From: Nematostella vectensis
Taxonomy: Eukaryota > Cnidaria > Anthozoa > Actiniaria > Edwardsiidae
Direction: 5' to 3'
Assembly: GCF_932526225.1 (NCBI RefSeq)
Contig: NC_064043.1
Location: 1 to 64,000, forward strand
Length of the DNA stretch: 64,000 nucleotides
This document shows positions 1 through 10,646 of this stretch, one piece after another. A program made the position numbers and the translations under genes. Within the stretch, counting starts at the first letter, position 1, and each line of letters begins with the position of its first letter. The notes under the pieces were generated by a model, which was not told the DNA's origin, searched no databases, and was given only the letters and a program-made list of their open reading frames with translations.

Positions 1-60
1 CCTAGTCCCCAGGCCCTACTCAGAATGTCCCGGAGGGTACGGTTTTTTGGAGATAATTTA

Positions 61-72
61 TGCGCATGCGCA
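61..72. promoter_or_regulatory. TGCGCATGCGCA palindrome (NRF-1-like), copy 1
   Basis: A perfect 12-bp palindrome matching the known NRF-1 core (GCGCATGCGC). A second exact copy lies at 1280-1291 because both belong to the duplicated ~0.5-kb segment. No gene lies downstream, so function is doubtful and the motif may simply be part of a repeat. Confidence 0.3.
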
Positions 73-1279
73 CTTATGAAAAAACCGAAACCAGAGTTAC
101 ACTCCAGGGACCGTCAGGGTTCTAATGATACCAACCTCGACTCATTTGGACAAATATTAAGGATTTTGGTTTTTTGAAGGTTTCTGATTTTGGACCTTTT
201 TTGACCTTGTTTGAACACTGAAAATTTCAAACTCATCCAATCTTAACGTGCATAGGCTCATTTGAAAGCTCTTGATAAACCATATAGCGCTATGCAGTTT
301 GTTTTCCTGCAAAGTCAATATTTGCAAAGATATTTGAGGGAAAATGTGTATTTTGTACCATTTTACCCCCCCCAAAAGTCGTGTTTGCAAAATCTTTTCT
401 GGAGATTTCTTTCGCCTATGATATAGAACTGCTCCAGGACACTAACCTTATGCATCAAAATATTGTTTGCTGCTTTTTTCTGGCTCGTGGAAATTTTTTG
501 AAAATCGAAAAAAATCGTCTGCACTTAGAAAAAATTTGAAGGTGCAATTTGGACCATTTTCACCCCCCCTAAAAGTCGTTTTTGCAAAATCGTTTCTGGA
601 GACTTCTTTCGCTTATGATTAAGAACTGCGCTCGGAGACTAACCTCATGCGTCAAAATATAATTTGCTGCTTCTTCCTGGCTCGTGCGAATTTTTTGACA
701 ATCGAAAAAAATTGTCGGCACTTAGAAAAAATTTGAAGTTGCATTTTGGACCATATTCACCTCCCCAAAAAGTCGTACTTGCAAAATTGTTTCTAGAGAT
801 ATCTTTTACTTATGATATAGCACTGCGCATGGACACTAACCTCATGCATCAAAATATTGTTTGCTGCTTTTTGCTGGCTCGTGTGAATTTTTTGAAATCG
901 AAAAAAAATCGTCGGCACTTAGAAAAAAATTGATTTGATTCGATTTATTTTCGATTTTCAGCTTTACTTTGAAGCTATGCTTTTGATTTTCTAACCTTAA
1001 GTAAGTGTCGATACCTTCTTTATGCTGACCAAGTTTGAGAGCATTCGGACTAAATGCCTAGTCCCCAGGCCCTACTCAGAATGTCCCGGAAGGTAGGGAA
1101 AAAGATTAGCGGCTTTTGTCAATTCTTCACAGAATCAAAATCTGATTGCACGGTTAGATAGCCCTTCTTGAGTACATAGAGCATACCGAGTTTGAGAATT
1201 TTAGCACAAGTAGTTCGGCCAAAAAAGTTGTCCCGTACCTTCCGGGACATTTTGGGGACGGTTTTTTTAAGATAATTTA

Positions 1280-1291
1280 TGCGCATGCGCA
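1280..1291. promoter_or_regulatory. TGCGCATGCGCA palindrome (NRF-1-like), copy 2
   Basis: Exact second copy of the palindrome at 61-72. It stayed intact although the flanking duplicated sequence has acquired substitutions. Confidence 0.3.
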
Positions 1292-1740
1292 CTTATGAAA
1301 AAACCGAAAACAGAGTTACACTCCAGGGACCGTCAGGGTTCTAATGATACCAACTTCGACTCATTTGGACAAATATTAAGGATTTTGGTTTTTTGAAGGT
1401 TACAGATTTTGGACCTTTTTTGACCTTGTTTGAACACTGAAAATTTCAAACTCATCCAATCTTAACGTGCATAGGCTCATTCGAAAGCTCTTGATAAACC
1501 ATATAGCGCTATGCAGTTTGTTTTTCTTCAAAGTCAATATTTACAAAGATATTTGAGGGAAAATGTGTATTTTGGACCATTTTATCCCCCCTAAAAGTCG
1601 TACTTGCAAAATCTTTTCTGGAGATTTCTTTTCTCTATGAGATAGAACTGCGCGTGGACACTAACTTCATGCATCAAAATATTGTTTGCTGCTTTTTTCT
1701 GGCTCGTGGGAATTTTTTGAAAATCGAAAAAAATCGTCAA

Positions 1741-2228
1741 AAAAAAAAAATTTCAGAATTTTTGAATTTTTTTTTCTGTAAAGGGTGTTATTGGGGCCAA
1801 GGGAGTCCTATGCAACTCTTATTTTTGCCTAATAGTCTATAGGGAACGTTTTAGAAGGAACAAACATAAGAAATATTCAAGTTTTGCAAGATGTTTTTTA
1901 TCCAAACTGCCTATTTGGCCTTACAGACTCCTAACCCAGTCTTAGTTTAACAAAAATAATTATAGGGAAGATTTGAGGTTAAAAAAACTAAAGATTTCCA
2001 AGATTTTATACGTTCAAAAGCTTCCTTAGGCCTTAAATAGTCCTAACCCAAGCTTACTTTCACGAAAAACATTAATAGGACAGGTACAGACAACGTACGG
2101 ACAATGTCCCGGAAAGTAAGACAAAAAAATATTGGAGATATCGCGGATTTTTTGCCTTAATATGACCTATTAGGCCTCAGGGACTATCACTATACACTTA
2201 GATTCACTCCAAATAACCCAGGGAATTA
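1741..2228. repeat. strongly diverged ~120-130-bp tandem repeat
   Basis: Related segments begin near 1790, 1917, 2028 and 2165. Each has a GGCC/TTAGGCC start, an AGTCCTA(ACCCA) stretch and a run ending in TATAGGG or TAATAGGA. Divergence is high, so this is an old tandem array. No coding capacity is seen. Confidence 0.5.
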
Positions 2229-2235
2229 ATGGCCA

Positions 2236-2375
2236 GGGGTGTCCCGGAAGGTAGGGGAGCAATGTCCCGGAAGGTAGGGGCAATGTCCCGGAAGGTAGGG
2301 GCCATGTCCCGGAAGGTAGGGGGACCCCTACCTTCCGGGACATTTTTGTCCCGGAAGGTAGGGAAATGTCCCGAT
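2236..2375. repeat. GTCCCGGAAGGTAGGG tandem array with perfect hairpin
   Basis: Direct copies of GTCCCGGAAGGTAGGG, separated by 3-6 bp, are followed by one inverted copy. This makes a perfect 19-bp inverted repeat (2304-2322 against 2325-2343) with a 2-nt spacer. One further direct copy and a truncated copy lead into the telomeric tract through GATAACTCTAG. The motif is also scattered singly across 1-3600. Confidence 0.9.
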
Positions 2376-2383
2376 AACTCTAG

Positions 2384-2630
2384 CCCTAACCCTAACCCTA
2401 ACCCTAACCCTAACCCTAACCCTAACCCTAACCCTAACCCTAACCCTAACCCTAACCCTAACCCTAACCCTAACCCTAACCCTAACCCTAACCCTAACCC
2501 TAACCCTAACCCTAACCCTAACCCTAACCCTAACCCTAACCCTAACCCTAACCCTAACCCTAACCCTAACCCTAACCCTAACCCTAACCCTAACCCTAAC
2601 CCTAACCCTAACCCTAACCCTAACCCTAAC
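2384..2630. repeat. interstitial telomeric tract 1, (CCCTAA)~41
   Basis: About 41 uninterrupted CCCTAA units. On the + strand the C-rich strand reads rightward, so the implied chromosome end would be to the left. The right flank carries GGTCGAATTCCACC, the motif that is tandemly repeated in front of tract 2. Confidence 0.98.
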
Positions 2631-4018
2631 TATCAGAATCGGTCGAATTCCACCTAATTATCCTGGAGTTTAGGGGTTAATCTAACCCAGAAGTCCTGGT
2701 CGGATTGACATGCGGGAGGTGTCATATGAACGGGCTACATTCGGTCTACAACATATCCGGGGGGCAGTTCGGTACATGCACCCCCCTGGATTTGGCTAAG
2801 ATTCTAAAAACAGTCCTTTTTCCACCTCCGACCTTTAAGGGGTCCCCCCCCCGGCCCCTGGGGGGGTGTGAAAGATCTATCATAGTCAAAGGGTAGTACT
2901 CGAAGAGTACTTGCTTAACCTCGCTCCCCAGGTCTTAACCCTGACCCTTTGACCGGCGAAACTGACTTCACCCTTCATACCCCATACTTCTCTTGTACCA
3001 CATAGGGGACCTAAATATGAGATTAACTATAAAGATAGAATATTTCTTAATTCTTGTTCGATCTGGACAAATGAGGTATCGTTGGATTCATTAGGTCGAG
3101 TACATTACAACCATGTTGTTTGTTTTGAGATTTGACCTTTGACCTTTTTTTTATTAAGGTTTCAATTTTTAGGGGTTTTTACCGAAATATTGTGTCGCTA
3201 ATAACTTTTGAACGCGATAAGCTATTAACAAGCGGTAAACGATATGTGAAAGTGCTTGTCAAGATCTATCCAACGGTGTATTGCACTTTGACCTTTGACC
3301 TGTTTTGAAGGAGTTATGATTTTTTCAAAAAAAAAATTTGACTTTTTTAAAAAAATCATAGAATTGTCGCAAAAATAGCTGTGAGCTTCAGCTATACGGC
3401 AAATGAACAGCAATATAATGCACTTTATTGTACTAGAACAGCGTTGGAATATCTTGAGAATTCTGACCTTGGTAACCACCCAAAGTTGGTACCATGTTCC
3501 ATATTTTAGGCCATTTTTTCGACCCCTTAAATTCAACCAAATCGGCTCAAATTTGGTCAGCGGCATTCTTTTAGCATGACTAACAATGTCCCCGAAGGAT
3601 TTTTTAAAATATTTTTTTTTGGCGATTTTAGAAAATAAAAAAAAGTATTGCGCAATATATGCAAATTAGGTATTTTTGAACTCAGAAAAATCCGGGCAAC
3701 AATAATATGTAATCGGTTTTTCCATATCTATTTTCCTTGACGTTTTATAAGCTAACGTCTGTTTGCTTACTTTGACCTCAAATTGTTCCAGGGATGTTGG
3801 TTCTGTTAATTTTCCCTTTCAGCACACTAAGTTTGAGCAAAATCGGTTGAAATCTGACTGATTTAGGGAAAAAAATTCTAAAAAATCAGCGTTTCTATGG
3901 AAACGTCCGAAAGTTGGTACGTGTTGTCTAGTCGTTATGCGCCACACGCACACTAAGTTTGGTAGAATTTGCATTTATATTGACAAAGTTACAGAAAGTC
4001 GTTTTTTTCAACTTTTGG
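2631..4018. other. AT-rich non-coding stretch, apparently low copy in the window
   Basis: No convincing gene. Visible items are a C-run/G-run fold-back at 2844-2866, two TGACCTTTGACCT elements (near 3133 and 3288), and a lone GTCCCCGAAGG relative of the 5' motif near 3588. The 113-aa minus-strand ORF ending at 3225 is low-complexity and has no recognisable domain. Confidence 0.5.
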
Positions 4019-5110
4019 TGACTTGTAACACCATTAAATATTCGTCTGTTTTCCATCCTGTCGGACTAACTGTTGTAGCCCAGCCGAGCGTCTATCCACC
4101 CATCTAGTTAGTTTTGGGATTGAGTCACTTTGCACTGATATATACTCTTTTGAAATTGAGTCCGGTGCCTACTTTGGACCACCATAACTTTGTAACCGCG
4201 CATTCAAATAACAAACGCTCTGGTGAGTTGCGAGACCTATCAACATACTATAGAACTGTAATAGAGCGCACTTGCGCCAAGCAAAAGTACGTCTGCTACA
4301 AACGCTCAAACTTCTAAAAAAATCACTTTTTTCATTTTCACCTTGATTTACCTTGCTGAACCTTCTAAAGCTTTTATTCAATTCCTTCAATCTTCTAGTA
4401 TGTTAGTAAAGCACGTCTCAGCTATCTGCAAATGATCAGTGATTTCAAAAAAACATTTTTAACAAGAAGTTATAAGGCCTTAAACTTTGAAAAAATGACC
4501 CATTTTCATCTTCGTCAAAAATCATCCGATCGCTTTGAAACTCATACACTGGTTAGACACTAGCAAGAGTGATATACAACCAAAATATGAGATAAATGTT
4601 AGGGGAAAAAATTTTGAGATTTTTAGGTTGAAAGGTTTTGTCTTTTAAAAAAATCTGGAAAATAGCAAATCAAAAACTGTTGATGCGGTGTGCATTGGCA
4701 GCTCTAGTACTCTCTGTCCACCAAGTTTCGTTGCTTTACTCCTTAAATTAACGGAGTTATTAATTTTTTTGTAGTTTTTACCCCCAAACCCTAGGGTATC
4801 GCTTACTCGAGTTTCCGTGACGTGTAACACCATTAAAAACGCGTTCTCCTTCAATCTTCACGGGAAACTTTTTGTAGCCCGGACGTTTCGGCTTACTCCC
4901 ACATGGTTAGTTTGGGGACTTACCAACTTTTCTACGGAGATATTTTGATCCAAACATGGATTTGCAGCCGAGTTTGGAGCCTCATAACTTTGTAACCAAG
5001 CCTTCAATTGGAAAACGGATTGCAAGTGGTTGTAGTGTGATGACTGGTGTTTAGCATATTGGGAACCGTCTTTCAACTCAAGCTTTCCTTTTGCTTAAAA
5101 AAAGCTTTAA
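4019..5110. repeat. diverged ~0.8-kb direct duplication
   Basis: The sequence from about 4020 (GTAACACCATTAAA, TTGTAGCCC, GTTAGTTTTGGGA, CATAACTTTGTAACC) reappears from about 4818 with the same landmarks in the same order, offset by about 799 bp. Many substitutions and indels indicate an old duplication. No gene is supported. Confidence 0.7.
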
Positions 5111-5301
5111 AAATGGCAAAGTTGTCCCTTTTAGAACTTTTTTGTTCAAAGGTCAAAGGGCAAGCAATCAACATATGTTATGTGTCGAACAGTTGTTTGT
5201 TGTGTCCTATAATATCGCTTGATTTGGTCAAAGAACCAGGGAGTTATGGATTTTTAAGTGAAAATTTTACAAAAGTACCTACCTTCAAAAATCATCTATT
5301 T

Positions 5302-6235
5302 AAGGTGTCAAAATCGAATATTTTGTAGAACATATGTATAGGTGATTCGTAGAGAACTCCTTGGGGTACATGACTATGTTGTTTGTTTTCAAAAATATTA
5401 TAACCAAAAATCACAAATCCAGTATAAGTTTAGAGCTAAATATCTCTAAAACGTTGCCATGGAAACCAGGGAATTTTGTGCAAGCATCATTATCTCATTA
5501 CGGGCTATCTATCCTGTTAGTTTGGTGTAGATCGAAGTTGGTGCGACGAAGATACAGCGATTTATATCTAGTAACTCACCACATACCTTGGAATAACCTT
5601 TATTTAAGGTGCCCCAACACGATACTTTGTAGAACAAATGTACTAGTGATTTGTTGCACAGGTCTTGAGGTATCGCACTGGGTTGTTAGTTTTTGAAAAA
5701 AATCATTTTTAAAATCACATACTTTGGCTAAGTTTAAGGTAGCATATCTCAGCAGGGTTACCATGGATACCCACAATTTTTACCTTGTCATGTAGGTCGT
5801 TGTCTCGTGTATAGGCTGTGTAAGTATGGTGGTGATTGATGCAGGGCAACATTTTTTCCACCAACCCTAAACACCCCTCTATAGGGAAAACTACCACCAA
5901 CCTTGAAATATCCACTACTTAAGGTGTCCCAACAGGGTATTTTGTAGAACAGATGTATTGGTGATTTGTTGCAGAGACCTTGAGGTACTTCACTGTTTCA
6001 TTTGTTTTTGAAAAGATGTCAACCAAATATGACAAACATTGGCTGAATTCAAGGTAAAATAGCTCAGCCGGGTTACCATGGAAACCAAAAATTGACACGA
6101 CAAAATCGTTTGCATTTATTGGGCTATCAACCCTGATAGTTCGATTAAGTTTGTGTTAAAATCAACTAAGATACAGCGATTCTTGTAGACCAATAAATAG
6201 TATGATTTTTAGGGAAATTTTTGTGAAGTGCCTAG
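5302..6235. repeat. three diverged ~310-bp tandem modules (AAGGTGTC / TTTTGTAGAACA family)
   Basis: Modules start near 5302, 5606 and 5921. Each has AAGGTGYC..., TTTTGTAGAACA, GTGATTYGT, a TTTGTTTTT stretch and then an X-box-like palindrome (5453, 5757, 6072). The same module recurs in pairs at 7937/8252 and 9687/10002 with a 315-bp spacing, so this is a family building block of the whole 5.3-10.6 kb region. Confidence 0.8.
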
Positions 6236-6264
6236 TCCGACACCCAAAATTTGAAAATTCAGTG

Positions 6265-6574
6265 GTCACCATAGCAACACTCCACAACAGTGAATGACAC
6301 GCCAAAACTTTTCTCAACTATTGGGCTATCACCTCTAGTAGTTTGGTTAAGTTTGTATTTAATCCAACTAAGATACAGCGATTCTTGGAAGGTCAAAAAT
6401 AGTATGATTTTTCATAAAATTTCCAGTCAATATACCCATAAAGTGGGTCTCCAAGAATCGCCATAACTCCGTCGCATTATATGCGATCTAGACCAAACTG
6501 CAGGAAGTGATAGCTGAATAGCTGACAACGATTTCGAAATGTCATTCATGGTTGTGGAGTGTTGTTATGGCAAC
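6265..6574. repeat. X-box-tipped imperfect palindrome module 1
   Basis: The left arm starts GTCACCATAGCAAC and runs through GACACGCCAAAACT, GGGCTATCACCTC, CGATTCTTGGA. The right arm is its approximate reverse complement (TCCAAGAATCG, GGAAGTGATAGC, CATTCATGGTTGTGGAGTG) and ends GTTGTTATGGCAAC. RNA or single-stranded DNA from this module could fold back over ~130 bp per arm. Confidence 0.85.
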
Positions 6575-6644
6575 CAGTTAAGGCTCAAACTCAGCCAAAA
6601 CCGTATGTTTTTGGTATATCTTCACTTACTTTGAAAATTCACTG

Positions 6645-6954
6645 GTTACCATGGCAACACTCCACAGCAGTGAATGACACGCCAAAACTCTTCGCAACTA
6701 TTGGGCTATCACCTCTGGTGGTTTGGTTAAGTTTCGATATAATGCGACGAAGATACATCGATTCTTGGAGGGTCATAAATGGTATGCTTTTTCATGAAAT
6801 TTCCAGTCAATATACCCATTAAATGGGTCTCCAAGAATCGCCATAACTCGGTTGCATTAGCTTCGATCTAGATTAACCTCCAGGAGGTGGTAGCTGAATA
6901 GCTGACAACGATTTTGTCGTGTCAGTCATGGTTGTGAGGTGTTGCTATGGCAAC
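6645..6954. repeat. X-box-tipped imperfect palindrome module 2
   Basis: Same fold-back architecture. The outer ends are GTTACCATGGCAAC and GTTGCTATGGCAAC. The central spacer is the TCATGAAATTTCCAGTCAAT segment with a short ACCCATTAAATGGGT palindrome. Confidence 0.85.
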
Positions 6955-7024
6955 CTGTGAAGGCTCAAACTTACCCAAAAACCTTAATTTTTGGTACATT
7001 TACTCCTACTTTGAAAAATCAGTG

Positions 7025-7334
7025 GTCACCATAGCAACACTCCACAACAGTAAATGACACGCCAAAACTCTTCTCAACTATTGGGCTATCACCTCTGGTG
7101 GTTTGGTTAAGTTTCGATATAATGCGACGAAGATACATTGATTCTTGGAGGGTCATAAATGGTATGCTTTTTCATGAAATTTCCAGTCAATATACCCATA
7201 AAGTGGGTCTCCAAGAATCGCCATAACTCGGTTGCATTACCTTCGATCTGGATTAAACTCCAGGAGGTGATAGACGAATAGCTGACAACGATTTTGTCGT
7301 GTCAGTTATGGTTGTGGAGTGTTGCTATGGCAAC
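7025..7334. repeat. X-box-tipped imperfect palindrome module 3
   Basis: Tandem neighbour of module 2, offset 380 bp. Outer ends are GTCACCATAGCAAC and GTTGCTATGGCAAC. Confidence 0.85.
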
Positions 7335-7403
7335 CTGTGAAAGCTCAAACTCATCCGAAACCGTATTTTTTGGTAGATCTTCACTTACTTTGAAAATTCA
7401 CCG

Positions 7404-7713
7404 GTTACAATAGCAACACTTCAGAACACTGCATGACACGCCAAAACTCTTCTCAACTATTGGGCTATCACCTCTGGTGGTTTGGTTAAGTTTCGATATA
7501 ATGCGACGAAGATACATCGATTCTTGGAGGGTCATAAATGGTATGCTTTTTCATGAAATTTCCAGTCAATATACCCATTAAATGGGTCTCCAAGAATCGC
7601 CATAACTCGGTTGCATTACCTTCGATCTGAATCAAACACCAGGAGGTGATAGACGAATAGCTGACAACGATTTTGGCGTGTCAGTCATGGTTGTGGGGTG
7701 TTGCTATGGCAAC
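7404..7713. repeat. X-box-tipped imperfect palindrome module 4
   Basis: Offset 379 bp from module 3. The left tip has decayed to GTTACAATAGCAAC and the right tip is GTTGCTATGGCAAC. Confidence 0.85.
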
Positions 7714-8403
7714 CTGTGAATTTTCAAATCTACCTTAGAATCTCCACTCTTGGGTACATATACAGTAATCTTGCGGCTACAAGGCAACCTCCACGTTTAA
7801 GTAAATGACCAATGATGCACATAGGCATTATTAGCACCTACTTGGCTCTAAGCCTACCAAGTTTGGTCCTTTGTATCCTTAAACTGTCCGAGTTATGACC
7901 GGTAAGACACCACCTACCTTGGTTTATTGGCTATTTAAGGTGTCACAATAGAATTTTTTGTAGAACACATGTATATGGGATTTGTTGCAGAGGCATTGAG
8001 GTATCATCCTGTTTAGTTGGTTTTTAAAAAAATTCGCACCCAAATCTATCAATGTTGGCCAAGTTCAAGGCATTATATCTTATCACGGTTACCATGGATA
8101 CCAAATCTTGACGCATTGATGTAAAGCACATTATCTCTGCTATCAGGTTTGCAAGTATGATGGTGATTGATGGACAGGAACATTTTTTGCACCAGCCCCA
8201 AACACAACTATATAGAGAAATTCACCACTTACCTTAGAATATGCACTACTTAAGGTGTCACAACAGGATATTTTGTAGAACAAATGTATTGGTGATTTGT
8301 TGCAGAGGCCTTGAGGAATCTCACTGTTTTGTTTGTTTTTTAAAAAAAATGAAACAAAATATGACAAAAATTGACTGAACGCAAGGTAAGATATCTCACC
8401 AGG

Positions 8404-8704
8404 GTTACCATGGAAACCGACACTTGACACGTCAAAACTTTTGTCCACTATTGGGCTATCACCTCTCGTGGTTTGGTTAAGTTTCAATATAATGCGACGA
8501 AGATACATCGATTCTTGGAGGGTCATAAATGGTATGCTTTTTCATGAAATTTCCAGTCAATATACCCATAAAGTGGGTCTCCAAGAATCGCCATTACTCG
8601 GTTGCATTACCTTCGATCTATATCAAACTCCAGGAGGTGATAGATGAATAGCTGGCAACGATGTTGGCGTGTCATTCATGGTTATGGGATGTTGCTATGG
8701 CAAC
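8404..8704. repeat. X-box-tipped imperfect palindrome module 5
   Basis: The left tip GTTACCATGGAAAC belongs to the preceding AAGGTGTC module, so the two repeat families are fused at this motif. The right tip is GTTGCTATGGCAAC. Confidence 0.8.
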
Positions 8705-8774
8705 CTGTGAAGGCTCAAACTTAACCAAAAACCTTAATTTTTGGTACATTTACCCCTACTTTGAAAATTCAGTG

Positions 8775-9084
8775 GTCACCATAGCAACACTCCACAACAG
8801 TCAATGACACGCCAAAACTCTTCTCAACTATTGGGCTATCACCTCTGGTGGTTTGGTTAAGTTTCGATATAATGCGACGAAGATACATCGATTCTTGGAG
8901 GGTCATAAATGGTATGCTTTTTCATGAAATTTCCAGTCAATATACCCATAAAGTGGGTCTCCAAGAATCGCCATAACTGGGTTGCATTACCTTCGATCTA
9001 TATCAAACTCCAGGAGGTGATAGATGAATAGCTGGCAACGATTGTGGCGTGTCACTCATGGTTATGGGGTGTTGCTATGGCAAC
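8775..9084. repeat. X-box-tipped imperfect palindrome module 6
   Basis: Offset 371 bp from module 5. Tips are GTCACCATAGCAAC and GTTGCTATGGCAAC, closely resembling module 3. Confidence 0.85.
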
Positions 9085-9153
9085 CTGTGAATGCTCAAAC
9101 TCAGCCAAAACCGTATTTTTTGGTAGATCTTCACTTACTTTGAAAATTCACTG

Positions 9154-9463
9154 GTTACCATAGCAACACTTCAGAACACTGCATGACACGCCAAAACTCT
9201 TCTCAACTATTGGGCTATCACCTCTAGTACTTTGGTTAAGTTTCGATATAATGCGACGAAGATACATCGATTCTTGGAGGGTCATAAATGGTATGCTTTT
9301 TCATGAAATTTCCAGTCAATATACCCATTAAATGGGTCTCCAAGAATCGCCATAACTCGATTGCATTAACTTCGATCTGAATCAAACTCCAGGTGGTGAT
9401 AGATGAATAGCTAACAACGATTTTGGCGTGTCAGTCATGGTTGTGGGGTGTTGCTATGGCAAC
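9154..9463. repeat. X-box-tipped imperfect palindrome module 7
   Basis: Offset 379 bp from module 6, closely resembling module 4. Left tip GTTACCATAGCAAC, right tip GTTGCTATGGCAAC. Confidence 0.85.
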
Positions 9464-10152
9464 CTGTGAATTTTCAAATCTACCTTAGAATCTCCATTCT
9501 TGGGTACATATACAGTAATCTTGCGGCTACAAGGCAGCCTCCACGTTCAAGTAAGGGACCAATTGAGCACATAGGCATCATTAGCACCTACTTGGCTCTG
9601 AGCCGACCAAGTTTGGTCTTTTGTATCCTTAAACTGTCCGAGTTATGACCGGTAAGACACCACCTACCTTGGTTTATTGGCTATTTAAGGTGTCACAATA
9701 GAATTTTTTGTAGAACACATGTATATGGGATTTGTTGCAGAGGCATTGAGGTATCATCCTGTGTAGTTGTTTTTTAAAAAAATTTGCACCCAAATCTATC
9801 AATGTTGGCCAAGTTCAAGGCATTATATCTTATCACGGTTACCATGGATACCAAATCTTGACACATTGTTGTAAAGCACATTATCTCTGCTATCAGCTTT
9901 GCAAGTTTGATGGTGATTGATGGACAGGAACATTTTTTGCACCAGCCCCAAACACAACTATATAGAGAAATTCTCCACTTACCTTAGAATATGCACTACT
10001 TAAGGTGTCACAACAGGATATTTTGTAAAACAAATGTATTGGTGATTTGTTGCAGAGGCCTTGAGGAATCTCACTGTTTTGTTTGTTTTAAAAAAAAATG
10101 TAACAAAATATGACAAAAATTGACTGAACGCAAGGTAAGATATCTCATTAGG

Positions 10153-10646
10153 GTTACCATGGCAACCAACACTTGACACGCCAAAACTTTTGTCAGCTAT
10201 TGGGCTGTCAGCTCTGGTAGTTTGATTGAGTTTGAAAGCAATTCCACAAAGATACAGCGATTCTTGGAAGGGCAAAAATTGTATGCAAAATGACCCCATT
10301 CTCCTGGGGGGTCAGTTTTTTGGATTTTGAACGTCTTGTTCTCCCTGAAATATTCAAGTACAGGCTCTTATCTTATAAATTTGCTATTTGCTGTTGCTGC
10401 TCTTTACTTTTGTGTAGATTGATGGTCCTAGACATCTTTTTTGGCACGATACAGAGCTTCAAACCTACGTGCATTCGTGAAAAATAGGGGGTGCCCAGTC
10501 AAGATACCCAAATAGTGGGTCTCCAAGAATCACTATAACTCCCTTGCATTAACTGCGATCTAAACCAAACTGCGGGAGGTGATAGTCCAATAGCTGAGAA
10601 TGATTTTGACGTGTCATTCATGGTTGTGGAGTGTTGCTATGGCAAC
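10153..10646. repeat. X-box-tipped palindrome module 8 with ~200-bp insertion
   Basis: The left tip is the perfect GTTACCATGGCAAC and the right tip GTTGCTATGGCAAC. The central spacer is enlarged by about 200 bp (roughly 10285-10495). The inserted part starts with a small hairpin (TGACCCC at 10291 against GGGGTCA at 10308) and ends near GTGCCCAGTC. The arms are more diverged than in modules 2-7. Confidence 0.7.

Larger units (their letters stand above)
1..1740. repeat. mosaic of diverged direct repeats (196-bp tandem and ~0.5-kb duplication)
   Basis: No gene is supported here. A segment starting near 40 recurs near 1258 (both contain TGCGCATGCGCA followed by the same ~450 bp), and the opening 40 bp recur at 1057-1096. 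Within it, three tandem copies of a 196-197-bp unit start near 357, 553 and 750, each reading through CCCCCC-AAAAGTCGT, a CATCAAAATATTGTTTGCTGC-like core and GGCACTTAGAAAAAATTT. A fragment of that unit also appears far away at 12058-12080. The short ORFs are translations of these repeats and change frame between copies. Confidence 0.85.
7714..9463. repeat. 1,750-bp higher-order unit
   Basis: The segment from about 7714 (end of one palindrome, AATTTTCAAATCTACC, GGTAAGACACCACC at 7901, two 315-bp AAGGTGTC modules at 7937 and 8252) recurs at +1,750 bp: the same landmarks are at 9464, 9651, 9687 and 10002. The unit also includes palindromes 5-7. No gene is supported inside it. Confidence 0.8.
5453..10646. 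promoter_or_regulatory. 21 X-box (RFX-like) palindromes
   Basis: Matches to GTTRCYATGGYAAC with 0-3 changes start at 5453, 5757, 6072, 6265, 6561, 6645, 6941, 7025, 7321, 7404, 7700, 8088, 8404, 8691, 8775, 9071, 9154, 9450, 9838, 10153 and 10633. The family rule is the RFX transcription-factor X-box, GTTGCCATGGCAAC. Whether any is bound is unknown; they may only mark repeat ends. Confidence 0.55.

Noticed and set aside
8143-8526. 127-codon minus-strand ORF and similar ORFs in 4-10 kb
   Set aside because: They cross module boundaries of diverged tandem repeats, are not preserved between copies, and contain no known motif.
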